Assembly: GCA_021234155.1 (NCBI GenBank)
Contig: JAJEKV010000020.1
Location: forward strand, 6,618,563-6,682,562
Origin: Isoetes taiwanensis
Taxonomy: Eukaryota > Streptophyta > Lycopodiopsida > Isoetales > Isoetaceae
Direction: 5' to 3'
Length of the DNA stretch: 64,000 nucleotides
Positions 12,348 through 22,869 of the stretch are shown in pieces (positions within the stretch are counted from its first letter, which is position 1; the number at the start of each line of letters is the position of its first letter). A program made the translations under genes and the position numbers. The notes beneath the pieces are model-generated. The model was not told the DNA's origin. It did no database searches and saw only the letters and a list, made by a program, of their open reading frames with translations.

Positions 12348-12568
12348 GGACCTTGTCCTTAAGGTTGATCCCTTAGATGAGGGAACTGCTGCACAAATTC
12401 CTCTGTCTCCCAGGTGGCATCCTCAGGAGACTGGTCCTGCCACTGAACCAGATGTTCTACCACATCCCTATTGCGCAGCTGCCGAACTCTTTTATCCAAA
12501 AGACGTTTGGCATCGCCTTCCTTAGCCTTGCCCCCGGCGGCCTTATCCTTATCTTTAGAATCATTCTT

Positions 12569-13686
12569 CTACTTCTTAGAGGGAGCAAATCCCTGGGAGT
12601 TTTCCACGGCCCTCTTTGCCTTCCAATTAGCAAAGTTCTGAGCCTTCTTGGATTCTTCCCTACCCATCAGTTTCCTGGCCATCTCCACAGCCAACTCAAA
12701 GTCAGCAGGTTCTGCCTGCAGCAAATGCATGCGAATGCTAGCATCCCGTAGACCATTTATAAAATGATCCACGCGCATCCCTACAGTAATCTCGGGTAAA
12801 CGCGAAAAGAGCGCCCTCAGCTCCGTCACATAATTCCACAGAGGTCATGTCTGAGTGAGCTCTTTCAGCTGTATGAGCGCATGACGCCGGCAATAATGAG
12901 GTGCATACTCCGTCGGAATAAATGACAAAATTCCCTCCAAGTACGCAGTTTCTGACCATTCTCGGTGTGAATGTCCCATCATGCAGCCGCCGGTCCCTTC
13001 AGCTTCAGGGTGGCATACATAAGTCGGGCATTCTTGCCCTACTTCGTGGCTGCAAAATATAACTTCATTTGATTGAACCACCGCATAGCTTGCTCAGGTG
13101 TTACATCCTTGCCATAGAAATCCGGCATTTTTACGCGCTCTAGAGATTTAATCTCTTCCTCAGAAAGTTCCCCCAGGGACTAATCTGGCTGAGCAATACC
13201 TTCTATGACATTCTGAGCTGCTGGTTCCTCGGCCAACCCCGTGTTTACTCCCGATGGTGCACTAGGTCCCGGTCGTGCAACCTCATGAGGAACACTACGA
13301 TTTGCCCCTGGAGCAGTGGGAGCTGCCCCAGCCACCTGTAGGAACTTCTCTACTACATTACTTAAGCGAAGTTCTCGGGCCTTCCCTTCAGCAGCCCACT
13401 TCTGCAGGTTTTCCTGTATCAACCCCAGGTTGTTCCGGAACATGGCTTGTTCCGCCCTTATTTCGTTCAGTTCCCCAGTTAGACGGTTGATATCACCTAC
13501 ATTTACGTCGGGTAAGTTCACGCCTACCAGACCCTGCTCAGTACTTGCTCCCGGAGCGTTCTCGGCATTCACATCATCAGCATTAACTCCCGGGGGGTGC
13601 ACCTCTATATATGGACAGATGGCATCTGCGTTCGAGGGGTCATAGAAAAACCCCTGTATACGGCTTTTTGGAGTAGAAAAACCCAT
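12569..13686 (-). pseudogene. Retrotransposon gag polyprotein, broken
   Basis: An acidic, proline/alanine-rich N-terminal part (13686 to 13180, 168 codons) includes a likely coiled-coil stretch (INRLTGELNEIRAEQAMFRN). After a stop it continues as SLGELSEEEIKSLERVKMPDF, then TPEQAMRWFNQMKLYFAAT, then MYATLKLKGPAAAWWDIH. This last block is the retrotransposon gag core, usually followed by W..F...F. After a frameshift comes VTELRALFSRLPEITVGM, DHFINGLRD, ELAVEMARKLMGREESKKAQ. At least one stop and one or two frameshifts break it, and no CCHC knuckle is seen. It is the only coding potential of the LTR element. Confidence 0.8.
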
Positions 13687-13749
13687 ACCATACGGTTTTT
13701 CGAACTAACATACAATATAGACCCTATCCGTAGATTTACGATTGATTGT

Positions 13750-13893
13750 GCCAAATTATATAATCCCTTTCCGACTTTGTACCTTTTGTGAAGACCCTTT
13801 GTGCCAAATTATATAATCCCTTTCCGACTTTTGTACCTTTTGTATACCTTTTGTGCCAAATTATATAATCCCTTTCCGACTTTGTACCTTTTT
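13750..13893. repeat. Three tandem copies of a 40-bp motif inside gag
   Basis: gtgccaaattatataatccc followed by tttccgactttgtacc is present three times (starting near 13749, 13801 and 13853) with short spacers. It separates an upstream gag-like frame (14221-14006) from the main frame at 13686, so it disrupts the coding region. Confidence 0.85.
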
Positions 13894-14005
13894 CCGTCAA
13901 ATGGATCAGCTCCCCAAATCGATCATCTACGGAATCTCTTCTTCCCGTCCGTATGAGCTCCCGACCGTATACCTACGACCAAGGCAATAAAAAAACCCTA
14001 AAAGT

Positions 14006-14221
14006 TCACTCAGTTGGTACGTACGTGACCATTGAGTGAACCCCCCTTGCATTAACTGCACTTGTAGCATTAACATGATCGGCACCTCCAAGAATAGCTG
14101 CTTCAGGAGCAGCTTCCGGGGGTGCTCCCCCATCCAGCTCGAACTCGAGCAATTCATCATCTAAATGAATGTCTTCGAGAGCGGGTATTATGCCCTCTTC
14201 AGGCGGATGCACTTCAGGCAA
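14006..14221 (-). pseudogene. Upstream gag N-terminal fragment
   Basis: A 71-codon acidic frame starting MPEVHPPEEGIIPALEDIHL with a DHVNATSAVNARG end. It resembles the HPPGVNADDVNAENAPG stretch of the next frame, so gag may have carried a duplicated N-terminal segment. It starts just inside the primer-binding site. Confidence 0.55.
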
Positions 14222-14268
14222 TCAGTCAATAGGTCCGGTGGCATATCGTGCCTGCGAGGTTCACCATT

Positions 14269-14281
14269 GAGCTCGATACCT
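14269..14281 (-). other. Degenerate tRNA-Met primer-binding site
   Basis: The minus strand reads AGGTATCGAGCTC next to the 5' LTR edge, close to the canonical TGGTATCAGAGC. Confidence 0.6.
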
Positions 14282-14282
14282 T

Positions 14283-15211
14283 TATAAAGACACAAAAATT
14301 TTCACGATGAACAAATCGGTGCCCAGCGTGTGCCACCCCGTCAAGACCGCCCACACCTTGGATCCCGGATCCCCACCGACCTCAACAACTTTGTCGCTTA
14401 TGCGAGCTTGCCAACAGGGACCGGTTCCTTCCAAGGAATCCTCCCTGAATGGTATCCACCGGCTTCCAAACCCAATCCATCCCTGGGCAGCAACAATTTG
14501 CCTTGGGCTCTAACCACAGCCTCAGGCTGCAAATCCGACCCTATGGGTCAAGCCTTGAATCAGACTGACCAAACTGATAGCAGAATCAACCCTTAATTTC
14601 TCAAGACCCGGTTTCCTCCTCTGCTCGAATTCTTCCTCTAAGCTTTATAATACTCCATCTTGAGTTAACTATCAGTCTTAGATCCCTAAAACTGGCCAGC
14701 TCATGCTTTCATTCGATCTGATTCCTGCTCTGGAGTTCAACTTAGAGATCTGGTAGCCGGATCCCTTCCACGATTTCGTCTTCTGATATATATCAGGTTC
14801 AAGAAACCCATCGAACCCATTGCTGCCACATGTCCCCTTTTATAAACATTAAAACCTTAGCTAACATATTTATCTTTCATATTAATAACATTGGCCCCTA
14901 GTAAGTTATATTAACATTAATATTAATATAACTTTGCCAACCATGCACCCATATGAATCTCTTGCCTCCGCAAACCCTGCTAGCTCTTGCCGCACTAATA
15001 CTTAGTGATATTAGTGCCCCGCCTAGCAACCCATTACCGGTTGCTTAGCCATTATTACCATTTACCCGCATCCCATCACCGTAGACTGGTTACAGTCAAT
15101 ACAGCCCATTAAATCACAACTGCCCGGCAATCGCGACCAACAGTATCCCCGTGCTCATGGACGTCCGTCAAGGGCCCGATTCCGGCTATGCCCTTGGGAG
15201 CACCTGTAACA
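14283..15211 (-). repeat. 5' LTR of the gag-only element
   Basis: About 929 bp, homologous along its length to 11409-12330. The outer end begins TGTTACAGGTG on the minus strand and is followed outward by the AAGTG target duplication. The inner edge is diverged (tataaaga against tgttacat in the other LTR). Confidence 0.88.
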
Positions 15212-15239
15212 AAGTGAATCCACTAGTAGTTCAAGACAA

Positions 15240-16265
15240 CATATGGTAAATTTTGTCAACAAACTTTGAGAGGACGCTTCATGGGTACATGGCAATGTAT
15301 TAGAAGCCTATCCAAACTGGAACATTGCCTACAATGCTGCTTGTGCATCCACTTGCCCATGAAAAAGTGTAGACTCATCGTCTCAATTCTCATAGGTGTG
15401 CATCATCTCTGAATTGAGACGGGCAAATGGATTGGAGAGGCACGTCAAGACAGGCTTTATCAATGCTGCCAAGTGGGGGCCATTGAGGGTGAATGTCACA
15501 CTCTTTAAAGTTGTTCAGCGCATGAGCACATCCGGACAAGCCACGCTGAGTTCGTCTGATCCAACCAGTCATTGCATGTGATATTAGCAGGACTTCAATG
15601 CGGTTGTTGGGATCATATCTTCAAGAGGTCATGGACATGTGGGCTCAGTTATGTCCTCGAACACGGTCTTAACATATACCACAATATTTCATGATGTATC
15701 TTGGGAGCATTTTATACAGGTATACAAATGTAACAAGTTTTGATGCTTTGTAGATCTAAAAAAGGAGGTTAAAAGTAAAAGTAGATAACAAAGATAAATT
15801 TGTTGACCAATGTCATGGAGTGTTGGAATTGTAGGGAACCTAACAAGATGATTCTCGAGCATGCCGAAAATAAGAATCTAGATCATAAGAGAAAATACAA
15901 AGTGATATTGAGACATGTATATGGAGAACAAAAAAAAGGGCAATTTACAGGGATATTGTAAGAAATATAAGAGACTAGGTCAAGCTATACACATTACTCC
16001 TTCGGGCCATAATATTGATCTGCTATTTGGAGATGATCATTTTTATTGGCATTGTCTAATACAAGTTCGTACTCACTTATTTCATTATTCTTCGTCCCAT
16101 TGTACTAGCCCATTGTATAGGTCCCATGACCACTTGGTCTTCGTGGACGTTAAAAAACGTATTCTACACTATTCTATTCTTCTAATACTGGATTTCTCTA
16201 TCCTTTCTATTCTACACTATTCTATTCTTCTAATACTGGATTACTCTATCCTTTTAGAATTTTAC
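15240..16265 (+). mobile_element. LINE 3' fragment, family B copy 2
   Basis: Plus-strand blocks CCLCIHLPMKKCRLIV, GVHHL, then IETGKWIGEARQDRLYQC match the C-terminal blocks of the minus-strand copies at 7.5 and 29.3 kb. The 3' end is seen at 16140-16265 as gtggacgttaaaaaacgtattctac followed by a diverged ATTCT-rich tail (tattctacactattctattc, twice). The stretch 15600-16100 between them has no clear counterpart in the other copies and may include an insertion. Frames are broken. Confidence 0.65.
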
Positions 16266-16299
16266 AGCCTAGTTAGCGTGTTAGTTTTCATAAATAACA

Positions 16300-18960
16300 A
16301 GGTGCTGCGCACGAGGGGTTGCCCTCTAGTGGCCTGAGAATGTGTTTTCATGGTCTTTGTAGAGAGTGGGTTTGTTCAGGTTTCACACTCCATGGGTTGG
16401 TTGTTTTTATTGTACCACGCATTTTTCCATTGTGATTTTCTAATTGGGGTTTGATATAATCTATGGATATGCATTGGATTAATTTTCTTTGATTCCTATT
16501 TTGATGCATTTCCTTTTGAATTAGGTTCCTTTGATTCAAATTCTATGCAATTCCTTCGACTCCAATGCTAATGCGATATTTAAATGTTTCAATGTAAAGT
16601 GAATCAATGTTACAACATGATGGAAGATCTTGTTGCAGATTGCCTTTGGGCCCTGCTTTCCATGGGCCAGATAACTGCAAACCCCAAATTTGCAGCAAGC
16701 CCATTGTCAAAAGCTTGTAAGCCAAGGAAAATTGGAACAAAGTCGAAAAAGGTTACGATTGATCCTAGAGGAAAGTTTGGAATAGGTTTTTGTATCTTGG
16801 AGAGTTGGTGGACAATAGAATATTTGGATATGCAACCAAACAAAATATTGTAGATGCGTGCAAGATGTTGTAAGCTTTTTTTTAGCTATTTCAATTAGAC
16901 AGAATGTGATCAACAATATCTCGGCCATTAAACGTTAAACGAAATGTGATCTTGGATTCAATATAAATATAATTTAGGAAGATACAAATTTTGCATCGCA
17001 TTGTTGAGGATCATGGTTGAAATTTGTCTAGGAGTGTAAGAACTCGTGATTCATTAATGATTTTTGCTGGCCAACATGGCATTTAGTTGACCATCACGAG
17101 TATACACGATTTTTAATATGTGGTTTCATCTACCTCTATGTTTCTATCTCATACCATTCAATATCATTTATAGAATCTTTGGATATCACACCTATCTCTA
17201 GTAACACAACATTGAGAAGTTGAATTTTGTTGATTGGAGCACGACACTAGGGGACACTAGTGTTCCATATTATCTTATCTAAAAAAAAAATGCTATTACG
17301 TAGACCTCAAATTTGTGGAGGGGTTTGTAGGCAGCTAGAAGTTGTGGTGAAACCATAACAATGGGGACATTTTATAGATGTAAATCGAAAAAAATCCTGC
17401 CTTTTATTATTGTAGGAATGGATAAAGAGATTGTATAGATCATTTAAACTTGAGAGTTCAGCAAGCAGGGTAGCGTGGTACAGTGTCCACTTTTCGAGGA
17501 CCAGACATAAGCCCAAGATGACAAATTTGGTCTTGAGCAAGGATTTGTAGGGCCCGACTGCTTGTAAAAGAAGGTTCTTGGAGCATGTACTTTTCCTTCT
17601 TTGTTGGCTCATGCATTGTACTATTTTGTGTTGCAGATAACAAATGGTGACCTTCAATTATAAGATGTGTATTTCATATAATGCATAGTAACTTATACGT
17701 ATTTCTACTATATGGGAAGCATTTTTTTTATACACGGGCATGACGTGTAAGTTGCATATCCTGTAATTTAGGATATTTCTAGTATTATTTTGGGATCCAG
17801 TGATCTCGAGTGAGCAACAAAGAGTGAGCAATAAGGAGTGTGGCTTGCACGAGCGGGTCATGGGAAGTGGATTTCATCTGGATGATGGTCGAAATCTAAA
17901 CACTATATGCAAAAGTGCAGCCTTTGAGGTATTTAAAAGATCCCAATTTGACATTTAGTGATGTGGAATGTACGATTAAATAACAAAAGATTTCTGGCCA
18001 AAGCACAATAGAAAGGAGATGGGCTAATCACAAGCATTGACTTGACCACCTGGATAAAGGCCTGCCATTTCTTTCAACTTTTATCTTCACCCAATACAGG
18101 TCCCAATATGTTCAGAAGTGCTCCAGCTGCACAAATCTGGATAAATACTCCCATCAACCACATCATCCCCGGTATGAGGATCTAGAACATGCATGATAAA
18201 GTTCATAACGAATGTGTTCTCCATATTATAAGAGAATACTCATAAGGGGACATAAAATCTAAATTGTAAGAAACGAACAATTTTGATAGCGAATGTCCCT
18301 AGAACTGCCAACGTATAAATGTTTCAAGCATAGTAAGGTTTTACTGAGTGCTTTATAGGTAGAATTGACATGGAATGCAAGGAAAGGTTACCCACCATTC
18401 AGCATTACATGCGAGATTGAGGGTCTGGAACCATAGGATGCAAATAGCATGTTTAGGATCGTAAATACATACACCTGATGACCCATGTAAGCTTAGCGGC
18501 ATGCCTCATCTTGAATATATAGTTCTCATCCATCCAACAAAAAAAAATAAAATTTAACACTTGAACGCAAGGGTGTGAGCCAATAGGCATTTGTAGAAGA
18601 TCCCTAAGAGATGTCCAAATAATTAGCCGCAAATGATGATGAAGAAGAAGAGTTGTCTTAACTCCTTCAATCCCATTGAGGGCCTTGGACGGTTTTTTAA
18701 CAGAGTGCGAGCTTAACTTCCAGCACCTCGCGAAAAGTACTTGTTGAATATACACTTTTTGACCTATCATACATGTTATAGACTCCTAAAGTTCTAAAGT
18801 TCTAAGTCAACATGTTTTTATTGATTCTTTTTATTATTATTTATGTTTGAGTTGAAAAGCCACATGTTTTTTACATTGTAGTATTAAAAATGCATTTTTA
18901 ACTAGTCATTGTGTTACTTGGAGCTCATAAGAATATTTCAAGGTGCTTAGCTCCACAGAG
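16300..18960. other. Unassigned intergenic sequence
   Basis: Short frames up to about 115 codons on both strands show no known motif. I could not identify repeats, RNAs or exons here. Low complexity is limited to short A or T runs (17281, 18541). Confidence 0.35.
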
Positions 18961-18965
18961 AAGAT

Positions 18966-19118
18966 CCCTATGGATTCGCCTAATAGGAATGTTAAAAATT
19001 GAATTGATTTTTATCGTCCACAAAAACTAGATGGCCTATGAGACCAAAACAAATAAACAAAGAACACCCGGCCTATTGGGAGGTATACCCTTATGGATCC
19101 ACCATATAGGAATGTTAG
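18966..19118 (-). mobile_element. Severely 5'-truncated LINE end with target duplication
   Basis: About 90 bp resembling the 3' end of LINE family B (ttttatcgtccaca..ggcctatgagacc) lies between two imperfect direct repeats: ccctatggattcgcctaata at 18966 and cccttatggatccaccatat at 19088, each continuing as aggaatgtta. This is the pattern left by target-primed reverse transcription with early termination. Confidence 0.6.
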
Positions 19119-21120
19119 AGAGGTATATGCCTTTGGATATGCCACACCAACTCAATCTAGATTTCTCAATGTGGAAGACATTTAGTCGTCCGATCTGAGC
19201 CACGAGTTGTTAATCCAACCGTGGGGTTCAAGAATATCGTGCGGATACCGAAATATGATTGTTTAAAAACTGTAACAACTGTGATGTGGCAAATTTCCAT
19301 TGGGCAAAAATGCCAAACGACGGTAGATTGTTAAGCAACCGGATCATGTTAGGAATCCCAGAAGGCGGCAAGACATTTATATGGGTGGGGTGGATGCGTA
19401 AAATTCTAACATTAAAATTCATTTCCATGCAGATACGTGGAGCACTCTAACATTAAAATTTATTTCCATGCATATATGTTCAAAACACTAAACATTACAT
19501 TAGTCAAATAGTACAAAAGACAATATATAGTAGTATAAAATGCAGTACTATACGAGTAAAATATGCAGTACAATATTCCCAGGAACCCTAATCTGGAACA
19601 GCGTGAATTTGGTACTCGTATTCACGATCCTTGTTTTGCTGCGTACTCCTTGCAGTACATGCTCTATAAATGCCGCATTCTATCAGACTATTCAATCGCC
19701 TTTTAGTTCTGTCTTATTTCTGCAGCTGTGCCGCTTCTCATCAGCAAACAAATCGGGAATTTGGCGCTCCTTTTGCGGTACATATTGTAGGCTTCAAAAC
19801 TTCTGATTTCTTTCGTTTATGCTGTATAAAGAGTGCACAGAGTTAATTTGTTTGATGCTAAGCTGGAAAATTTTAACAGAGGCAGAAAAAGGGCCGCGGA
19901 TTTGTGCCATTTAAGCTGTGCAAAGATTACAAAGATTGCAAATTTTACAAGCGCATGCAAAGATTGCGCAAGGATTTCCGTTCAAGCCGTGCAAAGATTG
20001 CTAAAATGGTAGGTTTTGGAGCAAAAGAAGCTGCAAACGTGTTCTGTTTTAAGGCCGTGCAAGGCTTAAACAGAGGTAGAAATTCCTTTTTTTTAAAAGG
20101 ACCAAACACAGGTAAATTGTTGAGAATGAAAGGAAAGGAGTATCCGGGGCGAGGCACTGCATGCTAGATACAGCAACAGCGGAGAGCTATTGCTGTAGAT
20201 TTCATGCACTGCCTCTTCCCTGGCTGCCCCTTTGCCTTTCAATTCAGTTCGGTTTTGGTTTCCAAAAATACCATGTCTAACATTGCTCTGCTTTAGATTA
20301 GACATTTATTTGACAGATTATTTAAAGAATTTCTCACAGGATTGTTGAAATGCCGAATGGTTGGATCGATGGAATCAGACCATTTTTCTACAGCTCATCC
20401 TCTATCCCAGAAAGACAAACAATTTGGAGCTAAGAACAGATTTTAAGCAAAGAAAGGGGAACATTTTAGATACAATATGGTATCGAAGTTGTTATTGCAT
20501 CGTTTAAAAAAGGTATCATTGAAGTTACTATAAGTTGTTGCATACAATCCAAAAAACATGTTACTTTTATTTACTCCTTTGTACCTAGTTCTTGTACTTT
20601 TGGAGAATATAGGAATAATGAAGCACGTATTTCATATGAGAATAAACCCTTAAAGAAAAAAGAATCATATTGCATCCCTTTAAAGAATGAAAAAGATCAC
20701 ATGAATGCTAGAGCACATCTTTTCCAACCAATCTTTTCCAACCAATAGAAAAGTACCTAAAGATAAGCTTATCACAACACTAACAAACTCTATGTCCATT
20801 GGAATACACAAATTTCTTTATTCCTTATTATTGTTTCTATTTACAACTTGCGTATTTTTACTTCTACATAATTACGAGCTTAGCTTAGTGTATTGGGTCC
20901 ATATTGTATGGATCAACTTAAATGGGTAGACTCTAGTACTCATTTAAGGGCAAATTTTGAGTGTCTTTTCTTGAGAAGGTGAAAATTTTTATTAGCCCTT
21001 TTTATTTCATAGTACAATGTAAACTATCGTTATTTTACACTATAACACTCATTGTATTGTCTATAAACGTACACAATTATAGAAAACAAAGTAGTTCCTT
21101 AAAAACACATAGAAGTTTAT
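19119..21120. other. Unassigned region with a possible promoter-like stretch
   Basis: A TATA-like ctataaatg occurs near 19670, and an 87-codon plus-strand frame (19904-20167) carries basic residues and internal aaagattgc repeats. I recognise no domain and see no splice structure, so no gene is called. Confidence 0.3.
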
Positions 21121-21123
21121 ATT

Positions 21124-21168
21124 TACAAGAAATTTATTGCCGCGGCCAATACCGCCGCGAACATTTCT
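21124..21168 (+). repeat. GC-rich dispersed repeat end, copy 1
   Basis: tacaagaaatttattgccgc then ggccaataccgccgcgaacatttct. A close copy lies at 54770-54814 and an inverted shorter copy at 60612-60646. It stands out from the AT-rich surroundings and probably marks the end of an element family. Confidence 0.75.
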
Positions 21169-21600
21169 ATTCCAAATCACTATGGAGGAAGTTGTGTTAA
21201 GTCAGAAATTATGTTAAGTTAAAAATGGTGTGAAGAAGGCCTTAGTAAAAATACTTTCCCAAGTTTCCCTCGAGTTCGAAGGCTGCCGCAAACATTTCTC
21301 TTTTCCAAATCAATATGGAGGAAGTAGTGTTAAGTCAGAAATTGTGTTAAGTTAAAAATGGCGTGAAGAAGGCCCTAGTAAGAATACTTTTCCAAGTTAA
21401 AAATGGTATGAAGAAGGCCCTAGTAAGAATACTTTCCCAAGTTTCCCTCGAGTTCGAAGGCCGCAGACATTTCTCTTTTCCAAATTACTATGGAGGAAGT
21501 TGTGTTAAGTAAAAAATTGTGTTAAGTTAAAAATGGTGTGAAGAAGGCTCTAGTAAAAATACTTTTCCAAGTTTCCCTCGAGTTCTCTGAGTATTTTAAG
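21150..21600. repeat. Tandem repeats, three to four units of about 120-170 bp
   Basis: Each unit contains gccgc..aacatttct, ccaaatcactatggaggaag, ttgtgttaagttaaaaatgg, tgtgaagaaggccctagtaa and cccaagtttccctcgagttc. Units begin near 21155, 21280 and 21455. A partial unit is present near 21395. Confidence 0.85.
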
Positions 21601-21780
21601 ACTTACATTATTAAAATGGTGTGAAAGAAGGTTAAATTTAATACTCGAGTTCCCCAAGTATTTTAAGACTTACATTATTAAAATGGTGTGAAAGAAGGTT
21701 AAATTTAATACTCGAGTTCCCCAAGTATTATAAGACTCCTGTCATTATGAAACTGGTGGGAAAAAAGGCTAGACTTAATA
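21590..21780. repeat. Tandem repeats of about 66 bp
   Basis: gtattttaagacttacatta followed by ttaaaatggtgtgaaagaagg and ttaatactcgagttcccca occurs twice, with a third diverged copy to about 21780. It shares ctcgagttc and the gtgtgaagaagg theme with the preceding array. Confidence 0.8.
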
Positions 21781-21980
21781 AATGTATTTGGTAAAAGAGA
21801 TTATTGGTCATGTAAAATTTGTTGCTGCAAATATTTATGTAACAGAGGGAGATGTAGCTATTTAAAATTTTAGGTCCTACATAGGCCAAAAAAATAAGCA
21901 TTCACTATATTTGGACTCAAATAAGAAAATAACACACATTGTTGCAGGTTGTTTTATGGCGAATGAATTCTCTGCATTGT

Positions 21981-22051
21981 TCTTGGGTAGCTCAGCGGTA
22001 GAGCGGTCGGTTGTTAACTGATTGGTTGTAGGTTCAAATCTTACCCAAATT
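21981..22051 (+). tRNA. trnN-GUU: Plastid-type tRNA-Asn(GUU)-like sequence, probably a pseudogene
   Basis: A 71-nt cloverleaf: the D-arm GCTC..GAGC pairs, the anticodon loop is TTGTTAA (anticodon GUU), and the T-arm GTAGG-TTCAAAT-CTTAC pairs. The sequence resembles chloroplast trnN far more than nuclear tRNA-Asn. Nearly every difference from the plastid gene that I recall is C to T or G to A (for example ggttgttaactgattggttg). The acceptor stem pairs poorly. It is most likely a nuclear plastid-DNA insertion that decayed by cytosine deamination. No further plastid flank is recognised. Confidence 0.7.
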
Positions 22052-22520
22052 TTTATAATCTAACGGCTTACTTTGACACTTCGTCAGGAATGAGTGAAAC
22101 GTTGCTCGTCATTGCTTATATCAATGCGAAATAGCCAGGGACAAGGATAAAGATGTACCCACCACCCACTTCCTGTAGTCCTGGAAGAGAATGGAAGCAA
22201 CGCACTATGCGGATACAAAATATTTTACATGTGGTTTTCTATATATGTAGTCTCCAAAAAAACCAAATTGTGAACAGATTGTACTTGATCAATAGATGGA
22301 AATGGACATTTTAACTACTATTGTTGTGCACTAAGCTATTAAAACTTAACAAATTAAAAGTCACTTTTCAGGTAAGGAGCATGTAGAATACCGATATAGC
22401 CAGAAGCATGCAAAAAACCACGATGATCAGCAAAGCATAGAAAAATGACCCTAGAGATTATGCATGCCCATTCTTCATGGTACTGAAGTAGCCAAGTTTC
22501 AACTGCATTTGTTCTAACTG
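22052..22520. other. No gene recognised
   Basis: AT-rich sequence with no supported coding signal, apart from leading to the exon-like block at 22533. Confidence 0.35.
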
Positions 22521-22532
22521 CATGCGTGTTAC

Positions 22533-22650
22533 CTGAGATACAATAGTCTTTCCACCTTGGCCTTCTAATAACAACAACTACAGTTAGACCAAGCATTGCC
22601 CATCCACCATTAACTGCCTCAATCTGATGCTTCCTTTGCAGCAATTACTC
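22533..22650 (-). pseudogene. Exon-like fragment with LHC/ELIP-type helix motif
   Basis: The minus strand reads KHQIEAVNGGWAMLGLTVVV and, one base out of frame, LEGQGGKTIVSQ, ending at a good donor (CAG|GTAACA at 22533). E-x-x-N-G-x-x-A-M-x-G resembles the chlorophyll-binding helix of light-harvesting-like proteins, whose usual form ENGRxAMxG has an arginine that is glycine here. The frameshift argues for a pseudogene. A second open block about 150 bp upstream on the same strand (near 22860-22790) reads SGIKIGIMVDARTLVAEDLE and may be another exon. I cannot name it. Confidence 0.3.
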
Positions 22651-22869
22651 CCATGGCGTCAATTCACTCCCATGGCATCAATTCAACATCTGAGTCCTAT
22701 ATTGTGTTGAACTATAGAATCAACAAATAAGTACAACCAAAAGCTTCATTAGAATAGCACTTATTTTGAATTCTTGCAACTCTTTCAAGATCCTCAGCAA
22801 CCAATGTTCTTGCATCCACCATAATGCCAATTTTGATTCCACTTTGATCGTGGAATGAAAGATAGAAGA

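Larger units (their letters stand above)
11409..15211 (-). mobile_element. Complete gag-only LTR retrotransposon (non-autonomous)
   Basis: The element is flanked by the 5-bp direct repeat AAGTG and bounded by two LTRs of about 0.92 kb. In the minus orientation it runs: 5' LTR (about 14283-15211), a degenerate tRNA-Met primer-binding site (near 14269-14281, ggtatc-gagc), gag-like frames (14221 to 12569), a polypurine tract (12331-12347), and the 3' LTR (11409-12330). The 3' LTR begins TGTTAC and ends GTAACA. No protease, RT, RNase H or integrase is present, so it must have moved with enzymes supplied in trans. That matches the gag-only class sometimes called TR-GAG. In a 165-bp LTR stretch I count about seven differences between the two LTRs, nearly all transitions, so the insertion is not very recent. 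Confidence 0.9.
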
